64,000 nt of DNA from positions 211,558 through 275,557 of the forward strand of contig JALHPO010000001.1 in NCBI GenBank assembly GCA_022842445.1, read 5' to 3'. How positions within the stretch are numbered: position 1 is the first letter of the stretch; each line of letters begins with the position of its first letter. Below, piece after piece: positions 1 to 9,744 of the stretch. The position numbers and the translations under genes were made by a program. The notes beneath the pieces are model-generated. The model was not told the origin of the DNA. It made no database searches and saw only the letters and a program-made list of their open reading frames with translations. Origin of the DNA: Nitrospira sp. (GTDB lineage Bacteria > Nitrospirota > Nitrospiria > Nitrospirales > Nitrospiraceae).

Positions 1-239
1 ATGACTTTATCCCGCCTCGTGCTCGCATCGACATGCAGTTTAACTTCCTTTCCGTCTGTATCCTTGACCCAGTACGACTCCCCATCGATTTTCAACAGCG
101 TACCCTCGACGGTGTCTTTTAAACGCTCTCCGAGCGTAGGCGTCACCTCGTTATCCATCATTGACTCGGCGGCGCCTACGGTCCCCACTCCCCCACCGAG
201 TACCATCAACGTACAGACTGACCAGATAAGCGGTTTCAT
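1..239 (-). CDS. Secreted protein of unknown function, C-terminus cut by window edge
   Basis: The reverse strand reads from an ATG at 239 without a stop to base 1, giving at least 79 residues. A good ribosome binding site (GGGAGGAC) lies just upstream. The first 25 or so residues form a signal peptide: MKP, a hydrophobic Leu/Val/Gly stretch, then Ala-Ala-Glu. The mature part is polar, with a run of the type GTLLKIDGESYWVKDTDGKE that resembles small periplasmic beta-strand proteins binding a ligand or envelope component. I do not recognise a named family, and the C-terminus lies outside the window. Confidence 0.7.
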   Translation of the reverse strand, partial: MKPLIWSVCTLMVLGGGVGTVGAAESMMDNEVTPTLGERLKDTVEGTLLKIDGESYWVKDTDGKEVKLHVDASTRRDKV

Positions 240-532
240 GTTGTCCTCCCTATGAATATGAATAGGTATGAATTGGACTACCTCCTCCGATGCTTCAATC
301 TCACTCTGCCAGGCAATGGAAACCTCCGTAGCTGGGAAGGACCCTAGCCGATCTTATTGTGAAAACGATCGTAACGGGCAAAATGAAAGGTCAGTGGAGA
401 AGCTGGCGGTCTCGGGGATTTGCCAGTCGTTCTTACGGTATTACCCGCCCTCGCGCTCTCGCATTTTAGTTTTGAACGGGAAAAGAAGGTCGGGAATGAC
501 CATGATGCACCGCACCGTATCGGGAGGCCAAC

Positions 533-664
533 ATGAAGACCATTGTATGGACCGTTCAGGCTGTCTGCCTACTGGGTCTCGTGGGATTTCCAGGCTGTGT
601 GAGCTCGACACCACCTCGGCCAGCCGCCAAGTCAGGACCAGGCCACGATTCACGTTTTGCATAA
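533..664 (+). CDS. Small putative lipoprotein (43 aa)
   Basis: ATG at 533 follows a strong ribosome binding site (GGGAGG, about five bases upstream). The 43-residue product starts MKT, has a hydrophobic segment, and then Gly-Phe-Pro-Gly-Cys, an acceptable lipobox with Cys near residue 22. The rest is Pro/Ser rich. It would be anchored in a membrane by acylation of that Cys. Very small lipoproteins of this kind are common and usually lack a known function. Support comes from the signal and ribosome binding site only. Confidence 0.5.
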   Translation: MKTIVWTVQAVCLLGLVGFPGCVSSTPPRPAAKSGPGHDSRFA

Positions 665-1176
665 GCGACTCCACGAGCGGGAGCGAACCATTGCGAGCCA
701 GAATAATATAATCTGCGATAGTTTTTGCTTTACGCTTCTTAGGTGTCATGTGGCATGACACATTCACGTCTCAACCGAGCGCTTGCCTCATCGACATGTC
801 ATTACCGTTACTTTGGTCTGGGTTCTACCCCGTTTCCACGGACAGTTGAGTTAAGTGCTTCTCTCCCGTCGCCAACGTCCCAACATGACGGCGCCAAAAC
901 TCAACTCTGTTGTGATTCGGTTCACCCCTACCTAGTCCTCAGGCACCCACACGCCTTTACCCTGGCCTGGGGGCCCCTTGCACACAAGGGGGGCCACGCA
1001 AGGGTTGGGGGGTGGCCTACTATCACCTCAAGGTCGGCTTGTGCAGGATGGCCGGAAATGTGGGTGGACGCCAGGTGTTAATACCGTGTTAGCGGGAGAC
1101 ACAAACCGGGCTGAATCGAGGAATAGTGGAACAAACAGAAACAAGGTTGAGAACGGCTAGATACCGCATAAACAAA
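665..1176. other. Stretch without a supported gene
   Basis: Open frames here on both strands have no ribosome binding site and poor composition. The one structure seen is a GC-rich inverted repeat around 988-1012 (GGCCCCTT and AAGGGGGGCC around a short loop) with no T-tract. The stretch lies between the small lipoprotein and the truncated tRNA-Pro and may be the inner edge of an inserted element. Confidence 0.4.
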
Positions 1177-1214
1177 GGGGATTGCCGCGCCTATCAAGGC
1201 CTTCAGCAATCCCC
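1177..1214. terminator. Terminator-like inverted repeat beside the tRNA fragment
   Basis: A perfect 9-bp inverted repeat (GGGGATTGC / GCAATCCCC) encloses a 20-base loop that itself holds AAGGCCTT. On the plus strand it is followed by CGTTTT; on the minus strand by TTTGTTT. It could therefore stop transcription from either side. On the minus strand it sits exactly where the 3' half of the tRNA should be. Confidence 0.45.
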
Positions 1215-1221
1215 CGTTTTG

Positions 1222-1263
1222 TGATCCCAAAGCAGGCGCGCTACCGGGCTGCGCTACGCCCCG
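1222..1263 (-). pseudogene. Truncated tRNA-Pro (5' half only, anticodon TGG)
   Basis: Read on the minus strand, this gives a textbook tRNA-Pro 5' half: acceptor CGGGGCG, TA, D-stem GCGC with loop AGCCCGGTA and GCGC, anticodon stem CCTGC, and loop TTTGGGA with anticodon TGG. After the anticodon loop the expected GCAGG is replaced by unrelated sequence (TCACAAAACG...), and no variable loop, T-arm or acceptor 3' strand follows. A tRNA-Pro downstream of rph-rdgB is expected from other bacteria. The break at the anticodon loop suggests a site-specific recombination scar or deletion. It cannot be a functional tRNA as read. Confidence 0.75.
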
Positions 1264-1277
1264 ACGTTTTCACAGTG

Positions 1278-1296
1278 CTGAGGATCGAGTCCTCAG
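1278..1296. other. Small hairpin between rdgB and the tRNA fragment
   Basis: CTGAGGA and TCCTCAG form a perfect 7-bp stem around TCGAG. It lies 40 bases downstream of the rdgB stop on the minus strand and has no T-tract, so it may be an RNA-processing or weak termination structure. Confidence 0.3.
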
Positions 1297-1335
1297 TCCA
1301 TTCAGCAATCACCTGTCGCAACAGCTTCGCACTGA

Positions 1336-1935
1336 TTATCCGGCATTCCGCATGCACAACAGATCTCGCAGCTTCAGAAACGCCCTGGCACGGTGGCTGA
1401 CACGATTTTTCTCCTCCGGAGTCAACTCAGCCAGCGTCTTTCCAAGCTCCGGCACATAAAATACCGGGTCATAGCCAAATCCGCGCTCCCCTCGGCATGC
1501 CTCCGTAATCAGTCCTTCTAAAACTCCGCGGGTGGTCTGCACGTCTCCATCGGGTGATGCGACTGCAGCGACCGTCAGAAACCGGGCAGTACGCCGTTCG
1601 CGGGGTACCCCAGCCAATTCTTGCAGCAGCTTCCGACAATTATCTTCGTACGTCGCCTGTTCACCCGCATACCGGGCCGCAAAGACACCGGGACGACCGC
1701 CCAACGCATCGACTTCCAACCCCGTGTCGTCCGCCACCGCCGTCATGCCGGTCGCACGGGCAATCTCCACCGCTTTCTTGATCGCATTGGCCTCACAGGT
1801 CTCACCATCTTCCTCGACCTCCGGAGATCCAGGAAACTCTGCCAATGTGCGAATTCGACTTCCAGCATCCCCAAGCAACGATGCCAGTTCTTCACCTTTG
1901 TGGCGGTTCCGGGTTGCCAGCACAAACTCCTTCAC
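1336..1935 (-). CDS. rdgB: Non-canonical purine NTP pyrophosphatase (RdgB/HAM1 family)
   Basis: The 199-residue protein hydrolyses dITP, XTP and similar non-canonical purine triphosphates to monophosphates, keeping them out of nucleic acids. It starts with the family signature FVLATRNRHKGEEL. It contains the conserved DDTGLEVDAL segment near residue 69, the PGVFAARYAG segment, and GFGYDPVF in the C-terminal third, followed by the ELTPEEKNRVSHRA region. Length is normal. It follows rph by 10 bases in the same direction, so the two are probably co-transcribed from the promoter upstream of rph. Confidence 0.95.
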   Translation of the reverse strand: MKEFVLATRNRHKGEELASLLGDAGSRIRTLAEFPGSPEVEEDGETCEANAIKKAVEIARATGMTAVADDTGLEVDALGGRPGVFAARYAGEQATYEDNCRKLLQELAGVPRERRTARFLTVAAVASPDGDVQTTRGVLEGLITEACRGERGFGYDPVFYVPELGKTLAELTPEEKNRVSHRARAFLKLRDLLCMRNAG

Positions 1936-1945
1936 CGCCAGCTCC

Positions 1946-2689
1946 TTAATCCAGCTCGCCGATCAATTCTTTCTGAATGATCGTCAATCGCTGAATCGCC
2001 TGCCAACCCAAAGCCAAGAATTCATCCATATCCTGTTTTGCAAAGGGTGTGCGTTCGGCCGTTCCCTGCACTTCGACATACCGGCCCCGGCCGGTCATCA
2101 CGACATTCATGTCCACTTCAGCCATCGAATCTTCGGTATAGGCCAAATCCACCATGACTTCGCCGCCCACCTTCCCCACACTCACAGCCGCCAGGTAGTC
2201 GATCAGCGGCAGCCGCTTAATCAGCCCCTTCTTCTTGAGCGCAAGACAGGCATCAGCCAAGGCGATGAACGCACCGGTAATTGATGCCGTTCTGGTCCCC
2301 CCATCCGCCTGGATCACATCGCAGTCGAGCCAAATCGAACGTTCACCCAATTGAGACAGATCAGTCACCGAGCGCAGCGAACGGCCCACTAACCGTTGAA
2401 TTTCCAAGGTTCTCCCGCCCTGTTTTCCCCTTACGGCTTCCCGCGACGACCGTTCATGGGTCGCACGTGGCAGCATCGAGTATTCAGCCGTCACCCACCC
2501 GGTCCCTTTCCCCTTCAAAAACGGAGGCACCTTTTCTTCCACCGAAGCCGTGCAAATGACTTTGGTATCCCCCATTTCAATGAGAACAGCCCCCTCGGCA
2601 TGTTTGATGAAGTTTCTTGTCACCTTAACCGGGCGTACTTGATCTTGTTGCCGCCCATCGACCCGAACAAAGCCCTTGATTCCACTCAT
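1946..2689 (-). CDS. rph: Ribonuclease PH
   Basis: A 247-residue phosphorolytic 3' to 5' exoribonuclease that trims tRNA 3' ends. It shows the expected family blocks: [10 protein letters not shown] at the N-terminus, [37 protein letters not shown], and the phosphate-binding region [16 protein letters not shown]. Length is typical. It is the first gene of rph-rdgB, and a tRNA-Pro remnant lies just beyond, a grouping seen in other genomes. A good minus-strand promoter lies about 30 bases before the ATG. Confidence 0.96.
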   Translation of the reverse strand: MSGIKGFVRVDGRQQDQVRPVKVTRNFIKHAEGAVLIEMGDTKVICTASVEEKVPPFLKGKGTGWVTAEYSMLPRATHERSSREAVRGKQGGRTLEIQRLVGRSLRSVTDLSQLGERSIWLDCDVIQADGGTRTASITGAFIALADACLALKKKGLIKRLPLIDYLAAVSVGKVGGEVMVDLAYTEDSMAEVDMNVVMTGRGRYVEVQGTAERTPFAKQDMDEFLALGWQAIQRLTIIQKELIGELD

Positions 2690-2718
2690 TCCAGATCCCT
2701 TTCTTCAATATTCAGGCG

Positions 2719-2747
2719 ATTATAGTGAAGGCCTGAAGAAAGCGCAA
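2719..2747 (-). promoter_or_regulatory. Sigma70-type promoter for rph-rdgB
   Basis: On the minus strand a perfect -10 TATAAT (2719-2724) is preceded by TTGCGC (2742-2747) with a 17-base spacer. Transcription would start about 20 bases before the rph ATG, leaving a short leader. Confidence 0.65.
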
Positions 2748-3142
2748 ACGATCGGCTGCTTCAGGTATTGTGGCACGGGTTGAGGTGATTTCATTGCATC
2801 GATCCTCACGATCTATCCGATGTGTACAAAATTCGGAGACCACCACGGATAATTCTGTACACCAATTTCATAGCGGATTGAGACATTGCCGATCACTGCA
2901 TCACTTCACTGATGACGCTCAACATGACAAACAGCACCACAGGCATAGCAATCCATTTCGCATACTCACTCCTGGAAAATGGATTTGCTCTCAAACACCT
3001 CGTCACACCAAATGATTTTTCAATGGCACAAAAGGTGCATTTGAGTTATAGATCCTCTTCAGTCCTTCAGATAGGACCGAATCAGCCGATACACAGATAG
3101 ACTACTACCAATAACCTTCGAACTCAGTTCACTGCTGACACC
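2748..3142. other. Intergenic stretch between divergent genes
   Basis: About 395 bases, AT-richer than the neighbouring genes, separate rph (minus) and the HD-GYP regulator (plus). Short open frames have no ribosome binding sites. Apart from the rph promoter at its left edge I see no defined element. It presumably carries the regulator's promoter. Confidence 0.4.
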
Positions 3143-4285
3143 ATGCAAACACCTTTGGATCGAAACGCGCACCAAGCCTTACTCGACAACCGCAACATTC
3201 TGATTGTCGATGATGAAGAACCCATCAGGCGAGTGATCGGCTATCTCCTCAGCCCTCATGGATACCCCGTCGATTTCGCCGCCGACGCCCGCGAGGCTCG
3301 CAAAAAGTTGGACACCCACTCCTTCGCACTCATGCTGTGCGACGTCAACATGCCCGGTGAGTCCGGTATGGACCTGGTCCGAAATATTCTCTCGGAACGT
3401 CCGGAGACCGCCGCCATTATGGTCACGGGACTCGACAGCTCGGTCCTGGCCAACGCAGCCATCGAGGTGGGCGCGTTCGGCTACATCGTCAAGCCATTCG
3501 AGTCCAGCGAAGTGTTGATCAACGTGGCTAACGCCCTTCGCCGCCGCAGGCTGGAATTAGAAAACCGTTTTCACCGCGAGAATCTGGAAGATATTGTGCG
3601 CACCCGCACCGTAGCCTTGCAGCAGGCGTTGGACTGGCTGGAGCGTAGCGAGAAAGAATTGCGCCTCTCGCGAGAAGAAACCATTCAGCGCTTGGCCATC
3701 GCCGCCGAGTTTCGTGACAGCTCGACCGCCCGACATATTCACCGAATGAGTCACTACTGTGAGTTGCTCGCGCGCCGGTGCGGGCTGTCCTCCGATCGGT
3801 GCGACCTGATCCGCACGGCCAGTCCCATGCACGATATCGGCAAGATCGGCACTCCTGATCATGTCCTGTTGAAACCGGGGAAATTCACCCAGGAAGAATT
3901 CGGAGTGATTGCGCAACATGCCGAGATCGGCTATCGCATCCTCAGCGGATCAGACGCAGAACTGCTCAAAGTCGCGGCCGTCATCGCCTATACGCACCAC
4001 GAGCGATTCGACGGCACCGGCTATCCTCGAGGCCTCAAAGGGGAAGCGATTCCCATCGAAGGCCGCATCGCATCGATCGCCGATGCATTCGATGCGCTCA
4101 CAACTCAGCGCGTCTACAAACCGGCATTTGAGATCGGCCATACGATCGAACTCATGCTCAAACACCGCGGCGAACACTTTGATCCCGAACTGCTCGACAT
4201 CTTCTTTTCATCTACAGACGAACTTGTGCGAATCCGCGACCAATACGCCGACCCTACACCCTCCGACCCCCCCCTCGACTCCTAG
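3143..4285 (+). CDS. Response regulator with HD-GYP c-di-GMP phosphodiesterase output domain
   Basis: 380 residues. Residues about 17-135 are a receiver domain: acidic pocket VDDEE, phospho-acceptor Asp in LCDVNMP, and switch Lys in IVKPF. A helical linker leads to an HD-GYP domain from about residue 190, with HDIGKIG at about 230 and HHERFDGTGYPRGL at about 290. All hallmark residues are present, so it should hydrolyse cyclic di-GMP when phosphorylated (RpfG-like). No partner kinase is adjacent, so it is an orphan regulator here. A degenerate GGDEF protein at 23 kb is the other c-di-GMP-related gene in the window. Confidence 0.93.
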   Translation: MQTPLDRNAHQALLDNRNILIVDDEEPIRRVIGYLLSPHGYPVDFAADAREARKKLDTHSFALMLCDVNMPGESGMDLVRNILSERPETAAIMVTGLDSSVLANAAIEVGAFGYIVKPFESSEVLINVANALRRRRLELENRFHRENLEDIVRTRTVALQQALDWLERSEKELRLSREETIQRLAIAAEFRDSSTARHIHRMSHYCELLARRCGLSSDRCDLIRTASPMHDIGKIGTPDHVLLKPGKFTQEEFGVIAQHAEIGYRILSGSDAELLKVAAVIAYTHHERFDGTGYPRGLKGEAIPIEGRIASIADAFDALTTQRVYKPAFEIGHTIELMLKHRGEHFDPELLDIFFSSTDELVRIRDQYADPTPSDPPLDS

Positions 4286-4413
4286 AAACCCGCCCCATTA
4301 CTCATGACGGCTCATCGCGGCATCGGCTGGAAGCCTGCGCCGCGTGGATGACGAACAACCGGAGCAGCGTGTTGACGCGCCACAACAACATGAAGACGGG
4401 AGGATTGCCGGTG

Positions 4414-4920
4414 ATGGCAAAGAACACGGTGACGGCTCGGAATCGGACGGAGCACAGAAACTGGATCGCCTATCTCTGTGAAGCTCTCGTAACCTCAGGC
4501 GCCATGCCGACGTGGGAGGCCGCCACCTACCTCACCGAAAACCTCTTCGGCCAGAAACCGAACCCGCGCTTGCTGACTCCTGTAAACCCTCACGAAGTGA
4601 CCTCGCAGTTTCTTCGCCGTCTCTATCAGCCTCTTGTTGAAGCGGCATCGCGCGAGGCAACCCTGCCCTCCTCCGCAACCCTGCATATCTTTACCGACAT
4701 CAGCCTCACAGGCAATTCCGCCGTACTCATCGTCCTCTTTCCCGGAGACAACAGGCCTCAGCAACTGCTCCTACTGGACGCTGCCAAAGCCTGGGACCTT
4801 GTGTTTCCTGACGCCGAGTCATTCAACCACTGGGCAGGCGAACGGTACCACCGGATAGTGAATGCGCTTCGCGGCGCCGCCGTCAACCTTCAAGACGATT
4901 TCCTATCGTCGGCAGTCTAA
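4414..4920 (+). CDS. Conserved-looking protein of unknown function
   Basis: The product starting at ATG 4414 has 168 residues. A GTG at 4411 is seven bases after a GGGAGG at 4398-4403 and may be the true start. The frame is open from 4348, but that earlier ATG lacks a ribosome binding site. The protein is soluble, with a short beta-rich middle (LHIFTDISLTGNSAVLIVLF) and no signal peptide or membrane span. I recognise no family. It follows the HD-GYP gene in the same direction after about 130 bases. Confidence 0.7.
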   Translation: MAKNTVTARNRTEHRNWIAYLCEALVTSGAMPTWEAATYLTENLFGQKPNPRLLTPVNPHEVTSQFLRRLYQPLVEAASREATLPSSATLHIFTDISLTGNSAVLIVLFPGDNRPQQLLLLDAAKAWDLVFPDAESFNHWAGERYHRIVNALRGAAVNLQDDFLSSAV

Positions 4921-5076
4921 CTATGAGTGGCAAGTCGCAAGTAGTGAGTGGTAAGTGGTCCGGATCGATTGACGAATGACCAATGGTGAACGGCCCCTCA
5001 CCCCTGTTCCCTCTTCCAATTCCGACCATCAACCATCTCCCATCAACCATGTCTTCCTTCCCCTTACGTCTTACGC
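4921..5076. repeat. Degenerate low-complexity gene-border repeat
   Basis: Between two convergent genes lies DNA made of short imperfect repeats: AGTGGCAAGT, AGTGAGTGGTAAGTGG, CATCAACCATCTCCCATCAACCAT and CCTTACGTCTTACGC. Words of the same flavour recur at other gene borders in the window. No reading frame is supported. Confidence 0.5.
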
Positions 5077-8000
5077 TTATCCCGTTGCGCCAGGCTCATA
5101 ATTAAGATTGGGCGAAAGCCATCGTTCCACGATGCGCACCTCCATGCCCTTGCGACGCGCATAATCCTCGACTTGATCCTTGCCGATCTTACCCACAGCA
5201 AAATACTTGGCATCGGGATGGGCGAAGTAGAATCCGCTGACGGCGGCAGCCGGCAGCATGGCGAAGCTTTCCGTCAAGGTGATCCCGGTGGCCTGTTCAA
5301 CCGACAGCAGATCGAACAACAGCCGCTTCTCCGTATGGTCCGGGCATGCCGGGTACCCCGGGGCGGGACGGATACCGCGATACTTTTCACGAATGAGATC
5401 GTCAGCCGTCAGTCGCTCGGCTTTGCCGTATCCCCATTCTTCCCGCACTTTTCTATGGAGATATTCGGCAAAGGCTTCGGCCAACCGGTCCGCCAACGCT
5501 TTGGACATGATCGAATTATAGTCATCGTGATCCATATCGAAGCGTTTGCAGAGTTCCTCCAACCCGATTCCGGACGTCACCGCAAACGCGCCGATGAAAT
5601 CCTTTCGCCCTGAATCTTTTGGCGCAATGTAATCGGCTAGCGCACGATTGGGCTGCCCATCCGGCTTTTCCGCTTGCTGCCGCAGCGTATGGATGGTCGT
5701 AAGAACAGTCGTACGCGACGCATCCGTATAGAGCTCAATATCGTCACCCACAGCAGCTGCCGCGAAGAAACCATACACCCCCTTGGCTCGAAGCAGCTTC
5801 TTCTCGACGATCTCATCCAGAAGCCGCCGTGCGTCATCGTACAGCTCCTTGGCCTTGGGTCCCACAACGGCATCATCAAAGATCCCCGGATAGCGGCCCC
5901 TCAACTCCCAGGTATGAAAGAATGGCGACCAGTCGATAACGGGGATCAGTTCAGCCAACGATTGCTCCTCGATCGTCCGGACGCCCAGAAACGACGGTGC
6001 CGGTACGTCGAGCGCAGCCCAATCTGATCTGAATCGATTAGCCCTGGCCCGGGCAATCGACAGGACCGGCTTCGCCCCGCGGTCCTGGTGCGCCTGCCTC
6101 ATCCGTTCGTAGTCGTCTCGGACCTGCTGAACGAACCCGGGCTTCTGAGTAGAGCTGATCAGACTCCCCACCACGCCGACGGCGCGCGAGGCGTCCAGCA
6201 CATGAACCACAGCCGGCTCATAGGACGGCGCGATTTTCACCGCGGTGTGGGCTTTGCTCGTCGTAGCTCCCCCGATCAGCAAGGGAACGTCGAACCCTTC
6301 GCGAGTCATCTCCTTGGCCACGTGCACCATCTCATCAAGGGACGGCGTGATCAACCCGCTCAAACCAATGATATCGACCTTCAGTTCCTTCGCCGACGAC
6401 AGGATCTTTTCACAGGGCACCATCACGCCAAGATCGATGACCTCGTAGTTGTTGCAGCCGAGTACGACCCCGACAATATTTTTTCCGATGTCGTGGACAT
6501 CGCCTTTCACCGTGGCCAGCAGCACCTTGCCCTGCGCCTGGTATCCACCTACCCGTTTTTTTTCCTCTTCCATGAACGGCATCAGATAGGCCACAGACTT
6601 CTTCATCACCCGCGCGCTCTTGACCACTTGAGGCAAGAACATCTTCCCGGACCCGAACAGATCGCCGACTACATTCATCCCGGCCATCAGCGGCCCTTCA
6701 ATCACAGAGAGCGGCTTGGGATATTTTTGGCGCGCCTCTTCCGTATCCTGATCGATGTAGTCGGTGATACCTTTTACCAATGCATGGGACAATCGTTCTT
6801 CCACCGTGCGGCCCCGCCACTCGTCGTCCTTCACCACCGCCTTGCCCTTCTGCTTGACGGTTTCGGCGAAACTCACCAATCGTTCCGTGGCATCCGCCCT
6901 CCGGTTGAGCAACACGTCCTCGACAAGCTCAAGCAAGTCTTTAGGAATCTCCTCATAAACGGCGAGTTGGCCGGCATTCACGATGCCCATGTCCAACCCA
7001 GCTTTGATCGCATGGTAGAGAAACGCCGAGTGCATCGCTTCGCGCACGACATTGTTGCCGCGAAACGAAAAGGAGATATTGCTGATCCCGCCGCTGACCT
7101 TGGCTCCGGGCAGGTTCCGCTTGATCCATCGTGCCGCCTCGATAAAATTCAGCGCGTACTCATTATGTTCTTCGATCCCGGTCGCCACGGTCAAAACGTT
7201 GGGATCAAAGATGATGTCCTGGGGCGGAAACCCGACCCGTTCGGTCAGGATGCGATAGGATCGCGTACAGATCTCTTTCTTCCGCTCCAGCGTGTCGGCC
7301 TGTCCCTTTTCATCGAATGCCATCACGACCACCGCCGCGCCGTACCGGCGCACGAGCGTGGCTTGCTCGACGAACTTCTGCTCGCCTTCCTTCAAGCTGA
7401 TGCTGTTGACGACGGCTTTGCCCTGGATATTCCGCAACCCCGTTTCCAGCACTTCCCACTTGGAACTATCGACCATGATCGGCACTTTGCAGATATCCGG
7501 TTCCGACGCGACAAGACGCAGAAACTTCTCCATCGCCTTATTGGAATCCAGCATGCCCTCATCCATGTTGATGTCGATGATCTGAGCGCCGCCTTCGACT
7601 TGCTGGCGCGCCACGGAGAGCGCCGCCTCATAGTCGCCAGCCAGAATCAGCTTGGCAAACGCCGGAGAGCCCGTCACATTCGTGCGCTCACCGATATTGA
7701 CAAAGTTGGACTCGGGACGGATCGTGACCGCTTCCAGGCCGCTCAGCCTGGTATACGGAGCCACCACCGGAATCGTTCTCGGCCTGATATTGCGCACAAC
7801 CTCGGCAATCGACTTGATATGGGCCGGCGTAGTTCCGCAACAACCGCCGACGATGTTGAGCCACCCGTTCTGCGCCCACTCACGCAACTGAGGCGCCAGA
7901 CTGTCCGGAGTTTCAGGGAAACCGGTCGGCAGCAATGGATTCGGCAATCCGGCATTCGGATGGGCGCTCACATAGATCGGCGCAATGCGCGATAATTCTT

Positions 8001-8787
8001 CGATCAGCGGCCGCATTTCCTTGGGCCCGAGCGCGCAATTCATGCCCACGCTTAAGAGCGGCACATGGGAAATGGAGTTCCAGAACGCCTCAACCGTCTG
8101 TCCCGTGACGCCTCGATTGCTGCCGGCCTGGATAAATGTGACCGATGCCATGATCGGCACAGACCGTGCGCCGGATGCAAAAGCCTGCTGGATTGCAAAG
8201 AATGCCGCCTTTGCGTTCAACGTATCGAAGATAGTCTCCACGAGGAGAAGATCGGCCCCGCCGTCCAGTAGTCCGCGTACCTGCTCGCCATACGCCGCCA
8301 CGAGTTCCTCATAGACCGTCCCGCGAGCCGCAGGGTTGTTGACGTCCGTTGAAATGGATGACGTCTTGGTGGTCGGCCCGATCGCTCCGGCGACAAAACA
8401 CTGTCGCCCCGGTTGCGCCGCTTGAACCTTCTCGACCGCCCGTCTGGCACACTCCGCTCCCGCCTTGGACAGTTCATAGCCAAGAGACGCCATGTGATAG
8501 TCCGCCAGCGAGATCGACTGAGAATTGAACGTGTTGGTTTCGACGATATCAGCCCCGGCTTCCAGATATTGCCGATGAATGTCTTCGATAATCGCAGGCT
8601 GGGTTATGTTCAAGAGATCGTTGTGGCCTTTGAGATCTTTCTTCCAATCCTTGAACCGCTCGCCGCGGAACGCTGCTTCGTCCAGCTTGCACTGCTGGAT
8701 CATCGTCCCCATAGCGCCGTCGAGAATGAGAATATGCTCCTTGAGCAGCGCCTCGATTTGAGCCTGTTGCCTGATCTGTGTAGTCAA
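5077..8787 (-). CDS. metH: Cobalamin-dependent methionine synthase
   Basis: 1236 residues, the full length for MetH, which transfers a methyl group from methyltetrahydrofolate to homocysteine through bound cobalamin. Four modules are visible in order. The homocysteine domain spans residues about 10-330, with zinc-binding Cys in GMNCALG and GGCCGTTP. The pterin-binding domain spans about 350-620 ([21 protein letters not shown]). The cobalamin module spans about 650-890, with the His ligand in [11 protein letters not shown]. The SAM-dependent reactivation domain makes up the last 330 residues. The gene stands alone, with no recognisable cobalamin or SAM riboswitch in the 25 bases before the next divergent gene's open frame. 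Methionine salvage genes lie 5 kb away. Confidence 0.97.
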   Translation of the reverse strand: MTTQIRQQAQIEALLKEHILILDGAMGTMIQQCKLDEAAFRGERFKDWKKDLKGHNDLLNITQPAIIEDIHRQYLEAGADIVETNTFNSQSISLADYHMASLGYELSKAGAECARRAVEKVQAAQPGRQCFVAGAIGPTTKTSSISTDVNNPAARGTVYEELVAAYGEQVRGLLDGGADLLLVETIFDTLNAKAAFFAIQQAFASGARSVPIMASVTFIQAGSNRGVTGQTVEAFWNSISHVPLLSVGMNCALGPKEMRPLIEELSRIAPIYVSAHPNAGLPNPLLPTGFPETPDSLAPQLREWAQNGWLNIVGGCCGTTPAHIKSIAEVVRNIRPRTIPVVAPYTRLSGLEAVTIRPESNFVNIGERTNVTGSPAFAKLILAGDYEAALSVARQQVEGGAQIIDINMDEGMLDSNKAMEKFLRLVASEPDICKVPIMVDSSKWEVLETGLRNIQGKAVVNSISLKEGEQKFVEQATLVRRYGAAVVVMAFDEKGQADTLERKKEICTRSYRILTERVGFPPQDIIFDPNVLTVATGIEEHNEYALNFIEAARWIKRNLPGAKVSGGISNISFSFRGNNVVREAMHSAFLYHAIKAGLDMGIVNAGQLAVYEEIPKDLLELVEDVLLNRRADATERLVSFAETVKQKGKAVVKDDEWRGRTVEERLSHALVKGITDYIDQDTEEARQKYPKPLSVIEGPLMAGMNVVGDLFGSGKMFLPQVVKSARVMKKSVAYLMPFMEEEKKRVGGYQAQGKVLLATVKGDVHDIGKNIVGVVLGCNNYEVIDLGVMVPCEKILSSAKELKVDIIGLSGLITPSLDEMVHVAKEMTREGFDVPLLIGGATTSKAHTAVKIAPSYEPAVVHVLDASRAVGVVGSLISSTQKPGFVQQVRDDYERMRQAHQDRGAKPVLSIARARANRFRSDWAALDVPAPSFLGVRTIEEQSLAELIPVIDWSPFFHTWELRGRYPGIFDDAVVGPKAKELYDDARRLLDEIVEKKLLRAKGVYGFFAAAAVGDDIELYTDASRTTVLTTIHTLRQQAEKPDGQPNRALADYIAPKDSGRKDFIGAFAVTSGIGLEELCKRFDMDHDDYNSIMSKALADRLAEAFAEYLHRKVREEWGYGKAERLTADDLIREKYRGIRPAPGYPACPDHTEKRLLFDLLSVEQATGITLTESFAMLPAAAVSGFYFAHPDAKYFAVGKIGKDQVEDYARRKGMEVRIVERWLSPNLNYEPGATG

Positions 8788-8911
8788 CCCTCGATCCTCC
8801 CCAATTGAAACATTGAGTCGTGATCATACTGGATGCATGCTGCACCAGCAACCCGACAGAAGCGGTATCCTTGACATCGATTTAGACCCGCCGATACCAT
8901 CCCTGCCTATT

Positions 8912-9709
8912 ATGACTGCTGCACTGGTTCGCCCTTACCGCGCTGGGCCAGCCGTTCTCACCACCGTACTCCTCGTCGTTTTGTGTTGGCTGTGTCCGCC
9001 GAATCTCAACGCCGCGCCGTACTTTGAAGACGGTTTTCTTGGCCTGACTCGGGCAGAGCTGCATGCAAAGATGGGCCGCCCGCAGGCGGTGCGCGACCGC
9101 AAATCCGCCCTTCGCGTCTTCACGTATTATCCGATCACCGACTGGTCGAGCTATTTCAGCAAGTTGGTCTCTCCGGAAAACGGAGAAGATGTCTATACCT
9201 TCACACGCAACGGAACGAATGTCCGCTATTCGTTCAGCTATACGGCTGATCCGAACGACCAGCGCGAGGACCGGCCCCTGTTCGTGCGCCTGGTGGATAT
9301 TGAATTGTCCCCGCCCGTGCCGATCGACCAGCTGCCGTCATTGATTCCCGAGTTTCGCCCGTCAGCAGAGCAGGCCAGCCCCGCCTTCCGCTCCAATATC
9401 TGGGTATTGCTCTTCAAAGGAACTCCGTCACCGGAGGCCCGCTTCATTATCAGGGAACAGGAGAAAGACCGGCTGGATTGGCTGTTGAGCTACCAATTGT
9501 TTTCGATGCAGGGACTTCCCGATCGTCTGACACGATCCGTCTTGATCGACCGGGTCGAAATCGGCGCTCAAAGCCTGCAACTGGTCACCCAACGGCAGCG
9601 GCATACCCATGAACCCATCCTCAACCCTTATTGCGGCGAATTCATCCGCCAATCCGCCGTACCGGTTTCGCCGGCCAAGACCATTCCTGTGCCGAAATAC
9701 GCAGAATAG
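8912..9709 (+). CDS. Secreted protein of unknown function
   Basis: From the ATG at 8912 the product has 265 residues and begins with a clear signal peptide: positively charged start, Leu/Val-rich core, then NLNAAPYF, so cleavage after Ala is likely. Starting further upstream (8813) would bury the signal, so the internal ATG was chosen. A segment near residues 45-60 (GFLGLTRAELHAKMGRPQAVRD) resembles the SmpA/BamE-type motif found in several small envelope proteins. The rest is not recognised. It is divergent from metH. Confidence 0.75.
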   Translation: MTAALVRPYRAGPAVLTTVLLVVLCWLCPPNLNAAPYFEDGFLGLTRAELHAKMGRPQAVRDRKSALRVFTYYPITDWSSYFSKLVSPENGEDVYTFTRNGTNVRYSFSYTADPNDQREDRPLFVRLVDIELSPPVPIDQLPSLIPEFRPSAEQASPAFRSNIWVLLFKGTPSPEARFIIREQEKDRLDWLLSYQLFSMQGLPDRLTRSVLIDRVEIGAQSLQLVTQRQRHTHEPILNPYCGEFIRQSAVPVSPAKTIPVPKYAE

Positions 9710-9744
9710 ACCACTGGAAGTGTGAATTCTGGAGGGAAGGAGCG

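Noticed and set aside
441..767. Reverse-strand frame beginning MNVSCHMTPKKRKAKTIADY
   Set aside because: It has no ribosome binding site, crosses the small lipoprotein gene, and its second half has no coding character.
988..1012. GC-rich inverted repeat as a rho-independent terminator
   Set aside because: There is no T-tract on either side.
6088..7995. 635-codon open frame on the plus strand
   Set aside because: It lies entirely inside metH on the opposite strand; its His/Arg-rich composition is that of a shadow frame.
8788..8911. Search for a cobalamin or SAM riboswitch before metH
   Set aside because: The gap to the next gene is short and contains no sequence I recognise as either aptamer.
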